Assembly: GCF_011075055.1 (NCBI RefSeq)
Contig: NC_058146.1
Span: 12,325,820-12,389,819, forward strand
Source of the DNA: Mangifera indica
Lineage: Eukaryota > Streptophyta > Magnoliopsida > Sapindales > Anacardiaceae
DNA: 64,000 bases
Direction of reading: 5' to 3'
The translations under genes were made by a program, and so were the position numbers. Every line of letters begins with the position of its first letter. Positions within the stretch are counted from its first letter, which is position 1. Below the pieces are notes generated by a model. That model did not search any database and had not been told where the DNA came from. It saw only the letters and a program-made list of their open reading frames with translations. Shown piece by piece: positions 21,560 through 32,133 of this stretch.

Positions 21560-22990
21560 GGCTGGTTTACTTAACAATTTTTTAATTATTGCATGGCCCT
21601 TGTAAATTCTCAATTTAAACAATGATCATGCATGTATATCATACATGCACATTAGCCACTTTAGATTTAGCTCATAAACACTTTAACTCTTAAAAAGTTA
21701 TTTTACACCCATATAACATGTTATATGACGTAATCTTTATTAGCTTTCAGAAAGTGCTAGCCAACCTCACATAATCTATTCTCACTCTCTAAAATGTTTA
21801 GTTTATTAATATGACCCTTTAAATTTATCATGGCATGGTCTTGAGCCTTTTCAGATGATTTAAAAAATATTTTTGAAAACTCAATGGCTGTAAACATCTA
21901 GCAATGTGTCATAGCCTTTAAACCATAATGAAGAAACACTTTATCAAACCTATTCTTTTGATCTTATGTTTCGTATAGGTAAGATCCTTCTAGTTTCCAT
22001 TCTTGATTGAGTTTGCACTCATGGTTCATCAAAACCTTAATCTTAATGTCATACGAATCGTTGATTGACATATTTGAAACATGTCATCACGAACATCCTT
22101 AGTATGACTTATATTATACTCTGGCTAGAGATTTTTGTTTTCAGCATTTATCAGTATTCATTTAGGAACTTGGAACTAGATTGTTCCTGAGTCAGTAGAT
22201 ACTTAAATCTAATAAATTTGAGTCAACGGATCTCATATTGATCGTCATTTGTCTCTACATACAACTAACATATGACCAACATGACCTTTCGTACAAAACA
22301 TGACTAGCCCTATATTTATACATTATATAAACCTTATGCATCCATATCAAATATGACCATGATATCTCAGGTCAAAAGATTACTCCATACACTAATATAA
22401 TTATGCAATAAGTCATTGACTACATTGTAATGACCATATAACTTATTTTTATTGGTCACATTCAAAAAATAGTTTACTAACTATTAATCCACACTAATAC
22501 CCTAATGATATGACCATCATCGGCACCTACACTAATATCATCTCATTATATTCAACGGAGACTTTTAGTATGCCTACTATGTGACATTATTGCCTAATTA
22601 ATATCACGTTCATAAGTAATAGTTCAATAATCCAGTTATACTCATTAAGTGAATTATTTGAATAGTACACACATATACTTTCTATTTAAGCAGATAAAGA
22701 AAGCAGTTTATGCATATGAACAAAAGAACTTTTTCTTTTATTGATAAATCATTATTACACACAAAAAAAAAAAAACACATACATATATATATATAAGATA
22801 AAATTCCTTAAAACCAACAACACAAATGGTTTCTAGGGCACACACACGCATACATACATATAAGAAAAAATGTTCTGAAACTAACAACATAAATGGTTCC
22901 TAGGGCGCACATACACACACAAAGAAAAAAAAGATAAAATGCCTTGAAACCAACAACACAAATGGTTCCTAAGGTATACACTAATATCAA
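21560..22990 (-). mobile_element. Probable copia LTR (solo or truncated)
   Basis: On the minus strand the right end reads ...GTGTATACCTTAGGAACC, then ATTTGTGTTGTTGGTTTCAAG. It is followed by AATAATGATTTATCAATAAA near 22740-22760. This arrangement resembles the 5' part of long copia LTRs (TGT...CCTAGA ACCAA start, then a TTTATTGATAAA block). The interior is 1.2 kb of non-coding text without coding domains, and there is no primer binding site at the left edge. Limits are approximate and the call rests on resemblance only. Confidence 0.4.
22799..22985 (-). repeat. Three ~65-bp imperfect tandem units
   Basis: ACCAACAACACAAATGGTTTCTAG, ACTAACAACATAAATGGTTC and ACCAACAACACAAATGGTTC recur at about 22813, 22880 and 22951. 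Each is followed by a CACA-rich tract and A-rich spacer. Confidence 0.85.
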
Positions 22991-23399
22991 CATTTATCAT
23001 GTTACCTAATGAACTATACTTACAATATCAATAACATAACGATGAACGTAGACTTTCAAGAAGTTGATTGAAACACTTTAAAGACTACACTTTATAAATT
23101 ATTCTTTTATTTTCAAATCACTTGGAACATACTGTAATTAGGTCTCCTAACTATCATGCATGGTCGTACAAAGGTTAGACATAGCATGACATGCTTACAA
23201 TGCTATAGATTTAATGTCATGTATAATAATGCATGAGGACATGCACACTCATACACGTAATGCCTAAATTTTCTTTGATGATGGACTAATGAATATGTAG
23301 AGTGCACATACTACTGTCTGATGATTCGTAGACTAAGTATGTGGTGGATGCCTTTATAATAGGAAAATTTAGCTATTTGTATGGTAGAATGACAAAATA
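22991..23399. other. Unassigned sequence
   Basis: Nothing is recognised apart from dispersed ATGCA-type text similar to the gypsy LTR that follows. Confidence 0.5.
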
Positions 23400-24768
23400 C
23401 CCTTAGGAAATATATAGGTTAGAAAAGGAAAATGTTTATACATGAGGAAGGTTATATGCCCATGTAATTGATCGTGCATCCTTGTACATGTAGTCATGAC
23501 TAAATATGTATGAGGAAATTAAGCATGGCACAAGTGAAGGAGAATGTACACCCATATACATGGTCATGCATGCTCAGATAATGTTATAAGGCATGTACAC
23601 CAATTAAAGGAAAACCATACATAGAAACAAGAATGTACGACCATACACTCAATAATGTATGCACATACATTTAAAATGCATAATGAAATATGTTGAGAAA
23701 TAAGTTAATTATTTAAAGCTAGTTTGAACATAAAAGGTACCCAATAGTACCAAATGTGCCCAAGAGAGAGATTACAAATTAGGGTATGAAACACAAGTTA
23801 AGGTAAAAGCTATTACAAGTTTGAGTTGAGTTAGTGGCTTAAGATGGATGCATGCTAGTCTCTAGCTTAAGGTCATGAAAGTTGTTACGAGGGGTTAGAT
23901 GTGAGTTATACTCCTTGCATTACCTATAGTAGGTATAATAATTTGTATTATGACATTTTACTCATAGTAGGGTATTTATAATTGTAATGGAGCCAAGTAC
24001 AATATAGACATTCGTGGTGGTGTAAGTAAGTGGACTGCATAAAGATACTCATATCGCAAAGGTGCCAAATTTGTATCACGATTTAGTCTGATTGGTATAA
24101 TTATTTAATTTCAAAATAAAAAATGCTTTCACTTGAACAAGTAAAAAGTTAATAGATCATCTTAGTTTAAGATTTAGTGAGATTTCTTGGTGATTTAGTG
24201 GAACTTAGTTATCTCAATAAAGTAACATGAGACTTTGGAGATTCTCGAGTGACTAATTAAGAACAGTTGAATCCATATCATCCTAGTTGGAGTTTAGAAG
24301 TAGGCCCTTGATGACCTAGCTAAGTTGGATAAAGTAAAGATGCTTTGGGGATTTAGTAAAGTTAAGTAGAGTCTCATACTTAGTGATTTTCACTCATTCT
24401 ACTTTCATGTTTTTAAGGTATAGGTGCTTGTGATGGCTATAATACTAATAATGGTCAACGAGCATAGTAAAGGCATGAAAACATAAATGACTTTTAGATT
24501 ATTATGTGTTTGATTTTAGTTTGTCAATAGTTTGTTGAGATTTTATATTTAGTTTGGCTACACACTTTGGATTATAGATTAATGTTATTTTATGAAGTAT
24601 TTTAGACATTCTTTGTTCATTTATGCATGTTGCTAAAACAAAGGTATTTTGGTAATTTTGCAAGTGTATATTGAATGTATGAAGTTATTTTAAGTGATTG
24701 CATACTTAAATAGTCTAAGTTAGTGATGCCTTATTTGAAGGGAAGTATATCTAGAGGGGGGTGTTACA
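23400..24768 (+). repeat. Gypsy A LTR, degenerate
   Basis: This is homologous by eye to 34000-35645. Shared order: a CAAGTT...CATGCTAG block, then CATAGTAGGGTATTTATAAT, GGTGGTGTAAGTAAGTGGACTGCATAA, a GTTTGGCTACACACTTTGG / GGCTACACTTATTG block, and a GGTATTTTGGTAATTTT / GGCATTTTTGTAATTTTTA block. It ends ...GGGGTGTTACA at 24768, a typical chromovirus LTR terminus. The left edge is not defined. Confidence 0.65.
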
Positions 24769-25770
24769 ACAACCAATAACATGTAGAATATAACTCACAT
24801 CATCCAGGTGTTAGCCTATAACTTATAGATGTTAAACCATAAAGATATTGACCTTTGACATGTAAAATGTAACTCACATTATAAGAGTACAATTTACTTG
24901 TCATCACTAAAAGATGGCCAGAGGACTATTTGTATTAGACTAGGTAACCCTAATTATTGAACCTAAGGACATAGCAAAATAACCATTTGAATACTTAACA
25001 TATATTTTCAAAATAGGTGGTCATTTATAAGCTAGACACCTAAGAGGATGAGTATAAAATTAGAGCTAGGAATCCTTATTATGCTCTATTATGTGTCATG
25101 TACCATTATCAAATGACTTTAAGACACTATTAATCATCGTATTCGATGAAACTAGTGATCCATGGATCACTTAGACATATTTAACAACCTTATGAGGCTA
25201 TACCAAGTCTTTGCATTGGCCAAATGTAACTTCCTAGTGATTCCTCTCACTAGAAGATGTAAAAGATGGGTCAAAAAGCTTCCTACTAGTTATATCTTTG
25301 TTTTTTTGGTAATTATTTCGACAAGTTATATCACTTTATAACTTTCCTAGGAATGTGCAACAAGAGAATGATGAGAAATTGAAGTCCTACTTGAAGTGTT
25401 TCAAAGTTGAACTATCCAAAATGGTGTACATTGTAGAAAAGCAAGTCTTGGTGACCATATGATTGTCTATGCATATAACTTCCCTAGAAATGTGCAACAA
25501 GAGAAAGATGAGAAATTAAAGTCCTACTTGAAGTATATCAAAGTTGAACTATCCAAAATGGTGTACATTGTAGAAAACCAAGTCCTTACATTGATAATTG
25601 AAGAATTCATCCACATATAGATTTTTAAAGGTTATTGCAAGGTAAAGAACTTTGGCTTGTTACTTTAGTATGTCTAAAAAGCATTTGTAGATTGAAGGTT
25701 TCATAACTACCTTGAAAAATACTAATCCAAAAGCCTTTGAAGATCGAGAACAAATTAAAAGGAATGATAA
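24769..25770 (+). pseudogene. Gypsy A leader and gag remnant
   Basis: From about 25155 the frame reads ...LYQVFALAKCNFLVIPLT, RRCKRWVKKLP, then EKLKSYLKCFKVELSKM. This is the retrotrans_gag pattern (VYFALLNMQGVAATW-like region and FL..FxxL). Stops and shifts are frequent. The section 25338-25450 is duplicated at 25475-25587. Homology to gag fades near 25700, and LTR-like text starts at about 25770. Confidence 0.7.
25338..25587 (+). repeat. 137-bp direct duplication inside gypsy A gag
   Basis: ATAACTTTCCTAGGAATGTG at 25338 and ATAACTTCCCTAGAAATGTG at 25475 start two copies of ~113 bases, about 93% identical by eye, separated by a short spacer. It duplicates the gag segment from CNKR through the KMVYIVEK equivalent. 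Confidence 0.93.
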
Positions 25771-26072
25771 ATATCCTTCACCCATGTATGTTTAGAGAAT
25801 GACTATGTGTGGGGTGAAATGAAAATAATACCTTTAAAAAGTAAACAAGTCAAGATAAGCTAAGTGTGATGAGTTTAAGTGCAAATTAAGGCACATGCCT
25901 ATCCTTAAAGGATACATGCCCGTGTATGTTTAGAGAAAGGCACAATGAGAATTAATGGTGAAAAAGGGTTGTGCTTGACATAAAGAAGAGGGTTACTTGT
26001 GTTTCCAAGAAAGCACGATCGTTTTTATTATACCTAGATAACACGCCCTTAAAAGGATAACCATGTCTCATA
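25771..26072 (+). repeat. Left part of the gypsy B 5' LTR, split by copia B
   Basis: CACCCATGTATGTTTAGAGA (25780) and ATGCCCGTGTATGTTTAG (25917) are the CATGTATG-type repeated text seen inside the gypsy LTRs at 34710-34740 and 54680-55640. The sequence stops at copia B and appears to continue at 33901. Confidence 0.5.
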
Positions 26073-27265
26073 TGTAGGGTTTTAGGGCATTGATTACTGG
26101 TAACACAACAAGATTAAAAATTTACAAAATCATACAATTCTAAAACCTTGACTAAGATACCTATTTTAAAACATATTTAACATAAACATTCAAAATAACC
26201 ATAACGTGTTTTAGGGTTTATACCTGCATTGGTGACTCCTCCAAGTCTTCACATGGCAAAGAAACAAACTTTATCCAAACCTTATGAGGTGATGACTTCA
26301 TATCCATATAGAGCACAAATACAGAAGGCTATCTAGGAAGAAGGTTGCTAGGGCTCTTGTGTTAGATGAGAACATATTCACATGAAAAAAGAAATTTTAA
26401 AGGACTTAACAACTAGGGTTTTCTGAATCTGTATATGTATTATTTTATTAGATGATACATAACTTACATTTATTATTATTTATTTATGTGTAGGTGTCCA
26501 AGTGCAACAAGAGTTTAACTCATAATGGACACCATTAACATATGTGCATGGGTGGTACACTAAAGTGTGCCACCCGACATGAATCATGCCTTGCATGGCT
26601 GGACAAGGCTTGTTCAACTTGCACGATTGGAAAATTTCTTGTCTAATTATGTCAAGCTTGTATTTTGCATAATGTCATATGATGCCATGCACACCAAAAG
26701 ATTTTGGTCAAATGTGGTCAATAGAGTTCTCTATCTCTCTAAACACCAATATTATCATCAAACGATCCTCACCTCTGGGTTCGTATGAATCCCTGTATAC
26801 ATGTGACCTATAAACTCTTCATTGAATCGATAGTGTTTGAATTTTGATCAAATTTAAATATAGATCAAGATTAGCCTTTAGAAAATATCATGGCCACTTA
26901 GATGATAGAATGTTAGTGAACATTTCTTAAGTTTTTACAATATCACACTTACGTGTAATTCAATCCCTTTATAAACTAATATTTATCAAGGCTGAGATAT
27001 AGAAATGTGTCTATTTCAGTAGTTCCTTGATATGAACTGATACACATTAATGACTAAATGGATAAGACTATAACCTTATCCCACTATGGCCAAATATTCA
27101 AGTAGTTGTGAATGCTATTTAGTATTCTCATATGAGATATCTTTTCTTGTGCTTAGGAGTTAGGAATCTTTTATTGGTCAACTATAGCCTCTATGTATCT
27201 CACAATATAGTTGTACACCACGTAATTATGATAGTACTTTGGATAATGTCAAACTATACTGATCC
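26073..27265 (-). repeat. 3' LTR of copia B, missing its 5' third
   Basis: It aligns by eye with 32134-33410 (TAGGGTTTTAGG, TTAGGGTTTATAC, TTATTATTATTTATTTATGTG, TGACCTATAAACTCT). The outer end TGTAGGG at 26073 is intact. At 27265 it changes directly into antisense RT sequence, so the LTR start, polypurine tract, RNase H and RT end are deleted. Confidence 0.85.
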
Positions 27266-27800
27266 TTACAAGTTTAGTATATCATTTCTAATAATTAAGA
27301 TATCATCGACATATAATACTAGAAATATAATAACACTCCCACTGACCTTCTTATACATACATGACCCATCTTCATTTTTTATAAAACTAAACTCATGAAG
27401 AACTTCATCAAAATGAATGTTCTAACTTTTGGAAACCTTCTTAAGCCTATAAATGGACTTTTGCAGCTTGCATATTTTATCTATCTGTCTAATAAAAACA
27501 AAACCATTTGGTTATGCCATATAGACGTCCTTTACAAGATTACCATTTAAAAAGGCAGTCTTGACATCTATCTGAAAGATTTATAGTCATAACATACAAC
27601 AATAGCTAGCATAATCCTAATAAACTTAAACATAGCAACTGACAAAAAAGTTTCATCATAGTCTATTTCATATTTTTTAGTGGGTATGCACGTTACTTCC
27701 ATGTCAATTTTCTTTTTGAAAACCATTTACACCCTACATGTTTTACTTTTTCAGGTGTATTCACCAGAGTCTATACTTAGTTTTGATACATAAAGTCTAA
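27266..27800 (-). pseudogene. Copia B reverse transcriptase remnant
   Basis: Minus-strand translation gives YEIDYDETFLSVAMFKFIRI at about 27665-27600 (the DYDETFSPVA motif), then MAIVVCYDY and, in shifted frames, the MDVKTAFLNG and KVCKLQKSIYGL equivalents and YYVDDI near 27310. The domain ends at the IIGND...LQSV equivalent, where it is fused to the 3' LTR. Frequent stops are present. Confidence 0.8.
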
Positions 27801-28199
27801 TTTAGATTTCATGGTGTTCAACCATTTCTTAGAATTTGGACTCGAGACAACATCATTGTAAGTCTTGGACTTATCATTAGAGATGACTAGTACATTATCG
27901 TGTTGAGTCATAAGAAAACCAAATCTTTTTGGCTCGTGACATACTCTTGTAGACCTATTTATCTTTTATGTGATCAACCATATATGATGACACATTATCT
28001 TATCTAATATCTATGGTATCTTATAGAACAGAGATTTCATCAATTTCCACCCTTCTCCTATTAGTTCTCTTGAGAATGAATTCTTTCTAAATGAACACTT
28101 TGGTATGAGTGACAAAGACTTTTTGCTCCTTCTAGTGGTCAAAGCAGTATCCCTTAGTTACTTTAAAGTACCCTACAAAGATACACTTTTTAAAGTAAG

Positions 28200-29190
28200 T
28201 GTTTAACTTGTTTGAAGTCAATTTTTTAACATAAGCTTCATAACCCTAAATCCTCAGGTAATCTAGATTGGGTTTTCGCTTAGTCAATAATTCATATGGA
28301 TTTTTATTCATAGATTTAGATGGGCCACAATTTAGTGTATAGGTAATAGTCTTTAGGGCATGACCCCAAAAAGACATAGGTAGATTGATGAAACTCATTA
28401 TGGACTTGACTATTTCCATCAAGGTCTTATTCCTCTGTTCAGATACACCACTATATTGTGGTATACTATGAGGAATGAGTTAAGAAATTATCTCATGTTT
28501 CTTCAAGTATCCTTTGAATTCAGTACTCAAGTATACATTTCTATGATCACTGTAGAAGATTTTAATTTGTTTCCCAAGTTGCTTCTCTACGTTATTCTTG
28601 AATTCTTTGAATTTATCAAAGCATTTAGATTTGTGTTTCATCAAAAATACATAGTCATATTTACTAAAGTCATTAATAAATGTGACAAAGTAGATTTTTT
28701 CATATTTGCTATGCACTGTAATAGGCCCATATATATCACTGCGAATGATCCCTAATAGTTCAATTACCCTTTGACTATCTCTAGTGAATGGTGCTTTGGC
28801 CATTTTACCTAGTAGATGCAATTTGCATTTATCATAAGACTAGAAGTCAAATGATTGCAAGACCTTTTTTTCAAAAAACCTTGATATATATTTAGGTCCT
28901 ATGTGGCCTAGCCTATAATGCAATAGATATGTGGTATTTAACTCATTCAATTTCAATCATTTATTGCTTTGTATATTGAGAATTTCATTATCCAATTTTA
29001 GAATATATAAACTATTATGCAATTCAGCTGTTTTATAAATAATATTATTCAAGCTAAGGGTTATAGTACCATCAACAAAAATAAACAAATATCCTTCTTT
29101 GTTCAAAACAGACACAAAAATTAAGTTTCTAGAAGTAGAAGGAACATAATTACAATTATCTAATTTTAATGCTAGCCCAGTGGGCAACCT
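28200..29190 (-). pseudogene. Copia B integrase and pre-integrase remnant
   Basis: An open segment at 28821-28480 reads LGKMAKAPFT, SDIYGPITVHSKYEKIYFV, TFINDFSKYDYVFLMKHKS and KFKEFKNNVEKQLGKQIK, then SDHRNVYLSTEF. This is the copia integrase core with its catalytic Asp residues in SDIYGP and the NDFSKY equivalent. Upstream, 29187-28957 is the GAG-pre-integrase part (NLIFVSVLNKEGY). The rest to 28200 is decayed. Confidence 0.85.
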
Positions 29191-29266
29191 AAGATAATAA
29201 ACCCCTACGACTAATCCAACATGTAGGTCAACCTCTCATTTGTGAGCAACTACTCTACTATAGTCC

Positions 29267-30171
29267 TTACATATCAAAATAAATATGAAAACCACATTTT
29301 ATGTCTACAACCCATGATGAACTAAAAGAATAGTTTATCTCATTAACAAACATACCTAAAGTAAAGACTTTAACTTTCTTCTTTTTTTTGTTTTCTAGAA
29401 AAGTCTTGCAATGTCTTATCCAGTGACTAGCTTTGCCACAATAAAAGTAGACAACCTTTTCCTTTCTCATACCACCTATTGGCTAAGTAGTAGTATCTGG
29501 TTGCTTTTTCACTTTGGGCTTGGGCTTAACCTTTCGTACCTTAGATCTAGGTGCATGAGCTTGAACCAGAAGCATATTAGTTGAAGCTACCTTTCGTACC
29601 TCTTGTTTAGCTTGCTTGAGCATATATAACAACTCCTTAAGAGTTTTCTTTTTTTTTTTTATGATGAAATTAACCCATTATTTAGGGAGATATTTCATCA
29701 CTAAGTTAATGGCAAGCTCATTGTCTATGATAAAGCCTAAGCTCACCAACCATTTAATGTAGCCAATCATCTTGACCATATGAGGGCCAACATACCCTCT
29801 TTTAGAGAGTTTATAATCAAATAACATGACACATCATATCGTTTAGCTCTTATACGAGTGGCATATAACTCTTGAAGGGGTGTAAGTATAGATGGAACAA
29901 CTATTCCTTCATGTTGTTTTTGAAGCTTAAGTAACATAAAAGTCAACATAAGGCACTAAACTTCCACAGGGTCATCAAGATACTTATTAAAAGTATCTTT
30001 TTCCTCCTAGGTGGCATCAGGACCATGCTCACAAGGCAATGACCCCTTAAGGATGCACAACATGCTCTCTTAGTGTAGAATAATCCAAAAATTTCTATAC
30101 CAATTAGTGAAATTGCTTCTAATGAGCCTATTTTCCCTTTTGAGAATTGATTAATACATTTGGTTTGACAT
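29267..30171 (-). pseudogene. Copia B gag and protease remnant
   Basis: The likely gag start is the ATG at 30171-30169 (MSNQMY-type N-terminus, shared with copia F at 59559). A capsid segment lies at 29949-29767. A zinc knuckle VVYFYCGKASHWIRHCK lies at 29470-29400. It is followed by the protease site SSSWVVDIKCGFHI, where the DTG/DSG triad is degraded. Stops break the frame in several places. Confidence 0.8.
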
Positions 30172-32119
30172 GGTGATTATTTGATCTACAATTTACAAAT
30201 AAAGGAATTAGTAATTTTATTCTTAATTAGTATTTATTTTAATTACGGATTTAATTAATCAAAATGCTCCCACTATTTTTCTTATGTTAATAACCATCAC
30301 ATTGTATTCGGAAAGTTCTGGTGAACTTTTTAATGGACTAAAATCCTATCACATTAACTTTTCTCTTCATTTTGGCAGAAAAATTTGAATGAATCGAATA
30401 GATAAATTTCAAATTAATCAACAAAAGCTCATGATCTCAAGCTAGGTTTTACCCCAATAAATCATGCATCCTTAAATGTGACTCTTTGTGTCAGTAGGAT
30501 AGATATTACATATCTCTTTGCATTGACAAATGCATTCCTTACAGCCTCTAATATACTTCACCTTTACTTTGGCAAATAAGCAAAGTATACTAGTCAAGTC
30601 AGACCCAATAAAACATATCTTAATTTTTCGCTTGGTAGAAGTTTACCCTTTGTTTTGGGAACAAGGTTCCAATGGGTATGGGCTAATCAAGGCATTATAT
30701 TAGAAGATATCAATTTAATCTTATACTTAATATTTAATTTGAGGGTTTTAATTAATCAGTCTCTTTAGATTAAAGCTACATGCTAGGAGATATTTGCAAA
30801 ATATAACTATCCATATATATACAACAACGTAACAATAAACATGCCAGGACACAACTATAACTAATTTCATGCCCCTCAAGCTAAGAGAGGTTTCATTGGT
30901 CAACCTAGATGAATCTTTATCTTTATGTGTTCAGGCTTGTTCTTTTGCCTCCAATCTTTAATAATTACATGACTTTGCTTCATAGTTACATAATTCTAAG
31001 AAAATAAAAAAACAATTTGAACTAAAGAAAAATAGGGATTAAAGTAAGACGTGTAGACCTAATTTCATAATTACAACTTGAGGAAAATAAATAAAATAAA
31101 AAAATAATTCACATCGGTTCTTTGGTTGTGTACTATACACAATGCATACATACATCTATACATATACACCCAATTAAAAAATAAATTTTAATTATTATTT
31201 AACCAAGTGTAAAATTCTTCTAGTCTTTGAAGTTTTGCAAAATTATTATTTAACCCAAAGTTTAAGAAAATTTTAATTTGACCCAAATTCAACAAAACAT
31301 GACTAAACTATAATTTTTAACTAAGTCAAGTGTGCAAGTGAACCACCCAGTTGTGATTTTGGAATTCAACAAACTTCTAGAGGGATGTACAACTAGCACA
31401 TAACTTAAGCACGACTAGACCAATATAAAAAATGCTCCAGTCGTGGCATATAATTGTCTCACAGCTAAACACATGGTGCTAGGATGAGTCATGGCTGGAC
31501 CAACATGAAAATAGGTCTAGTCGTGACACCATTAGGTCTCATCATAACGTGTCATAGTTGGACCAAATTAAAGAATAGTCTAGCCATGACACCTTTAGGT
31601 GTTCTTCATGTGTCATGACTAGGCCAATTTAAAGATGGTCTAGTCGTGACACTTATGGTGCCAAGCACCAAGTGATATGTCACAGTTAGACCAAAATTGG
31701 TCCAATCGTGACACCTCATTTGGTGCAAAGTTTTTGCCAACAATACCTTCATTTATAACAACCTTTTAGTTAAGCCTTTTGGATTTTCCAATAACTAGAA
31801 ATCCAGAAAATCCAATTCTTTGCAAGCCTTTAATAGGGTGAGGAAATACAACATGTAAACCATACTCACAGTAGTGGGAACAACTTTCAATCTAAATTTA
31901 GCCTGCAAAAATAACAAACTTAAACAATAAAATCAAAAATCGTCACTCAATAATTTAATACACATTTACATTGTTCATGAAACATTACAAATCATGCAGT
32001 AACACGATTGCAAATCATTTTTACCAATTTAGGGTTTTGATTAATTCAATTACATGTAACAACAAGAAAAATAATCAAAACACATAAGTATAATTTTCAT
32101 GAAAGTACGTCTAAATGGT
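30172..32119 (-). other. Untranslated leader of copia B
   Basis: About 1.95 kb separates the primer binding site from gag, unusually long for copia. It has no open frame. It contains a five-unit array of hairpin-forming repeats at 31407-31716. Copia F has a leader of similar length and text (59560-61381). Confidence 0.7.
31407..31716 (-). repeat. Five tandem units, each an imperfect hairpin
   Basis: Each ~60-75 bp unit has the plan TGTCATGACTAGGCCA - short A/T loop - TGGTCTAGTCGTGACA, that is, two arms that are reverse complements of each other. Left arms begin near 31407, 31488, 31550, 31611 and 31679. The arms differ at two to three positions per unit, and the loops (8-13 nt) vary more. 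Confidence 0.9.
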
Positions 32120-32132
32120 GGCTCTGATACCA
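32120..32132 (-). promoter_or_regulatory. Primer binding site of copia B (tRNA-iMet type)
   Basis: The minus strand reads TGGTATCAGAGCC, one base after the 5' LTR end, matching the 3' end of plant initiator tRNA-Met. Confidence 0.92.
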
Positions 32133-32133
32133 C

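Noticed and set aside
28456..28755. 99-codon plus-strand frame
   Set aside because: It is antisense to the copia B integrase core.
31407..31716. tRNA or structured ncRNA cluster
   Set aside because: The stem-loops repeat regularly but have no cloverleaf, A/B boxes or anticodon arm, and they lie in a retrotransposon leader.
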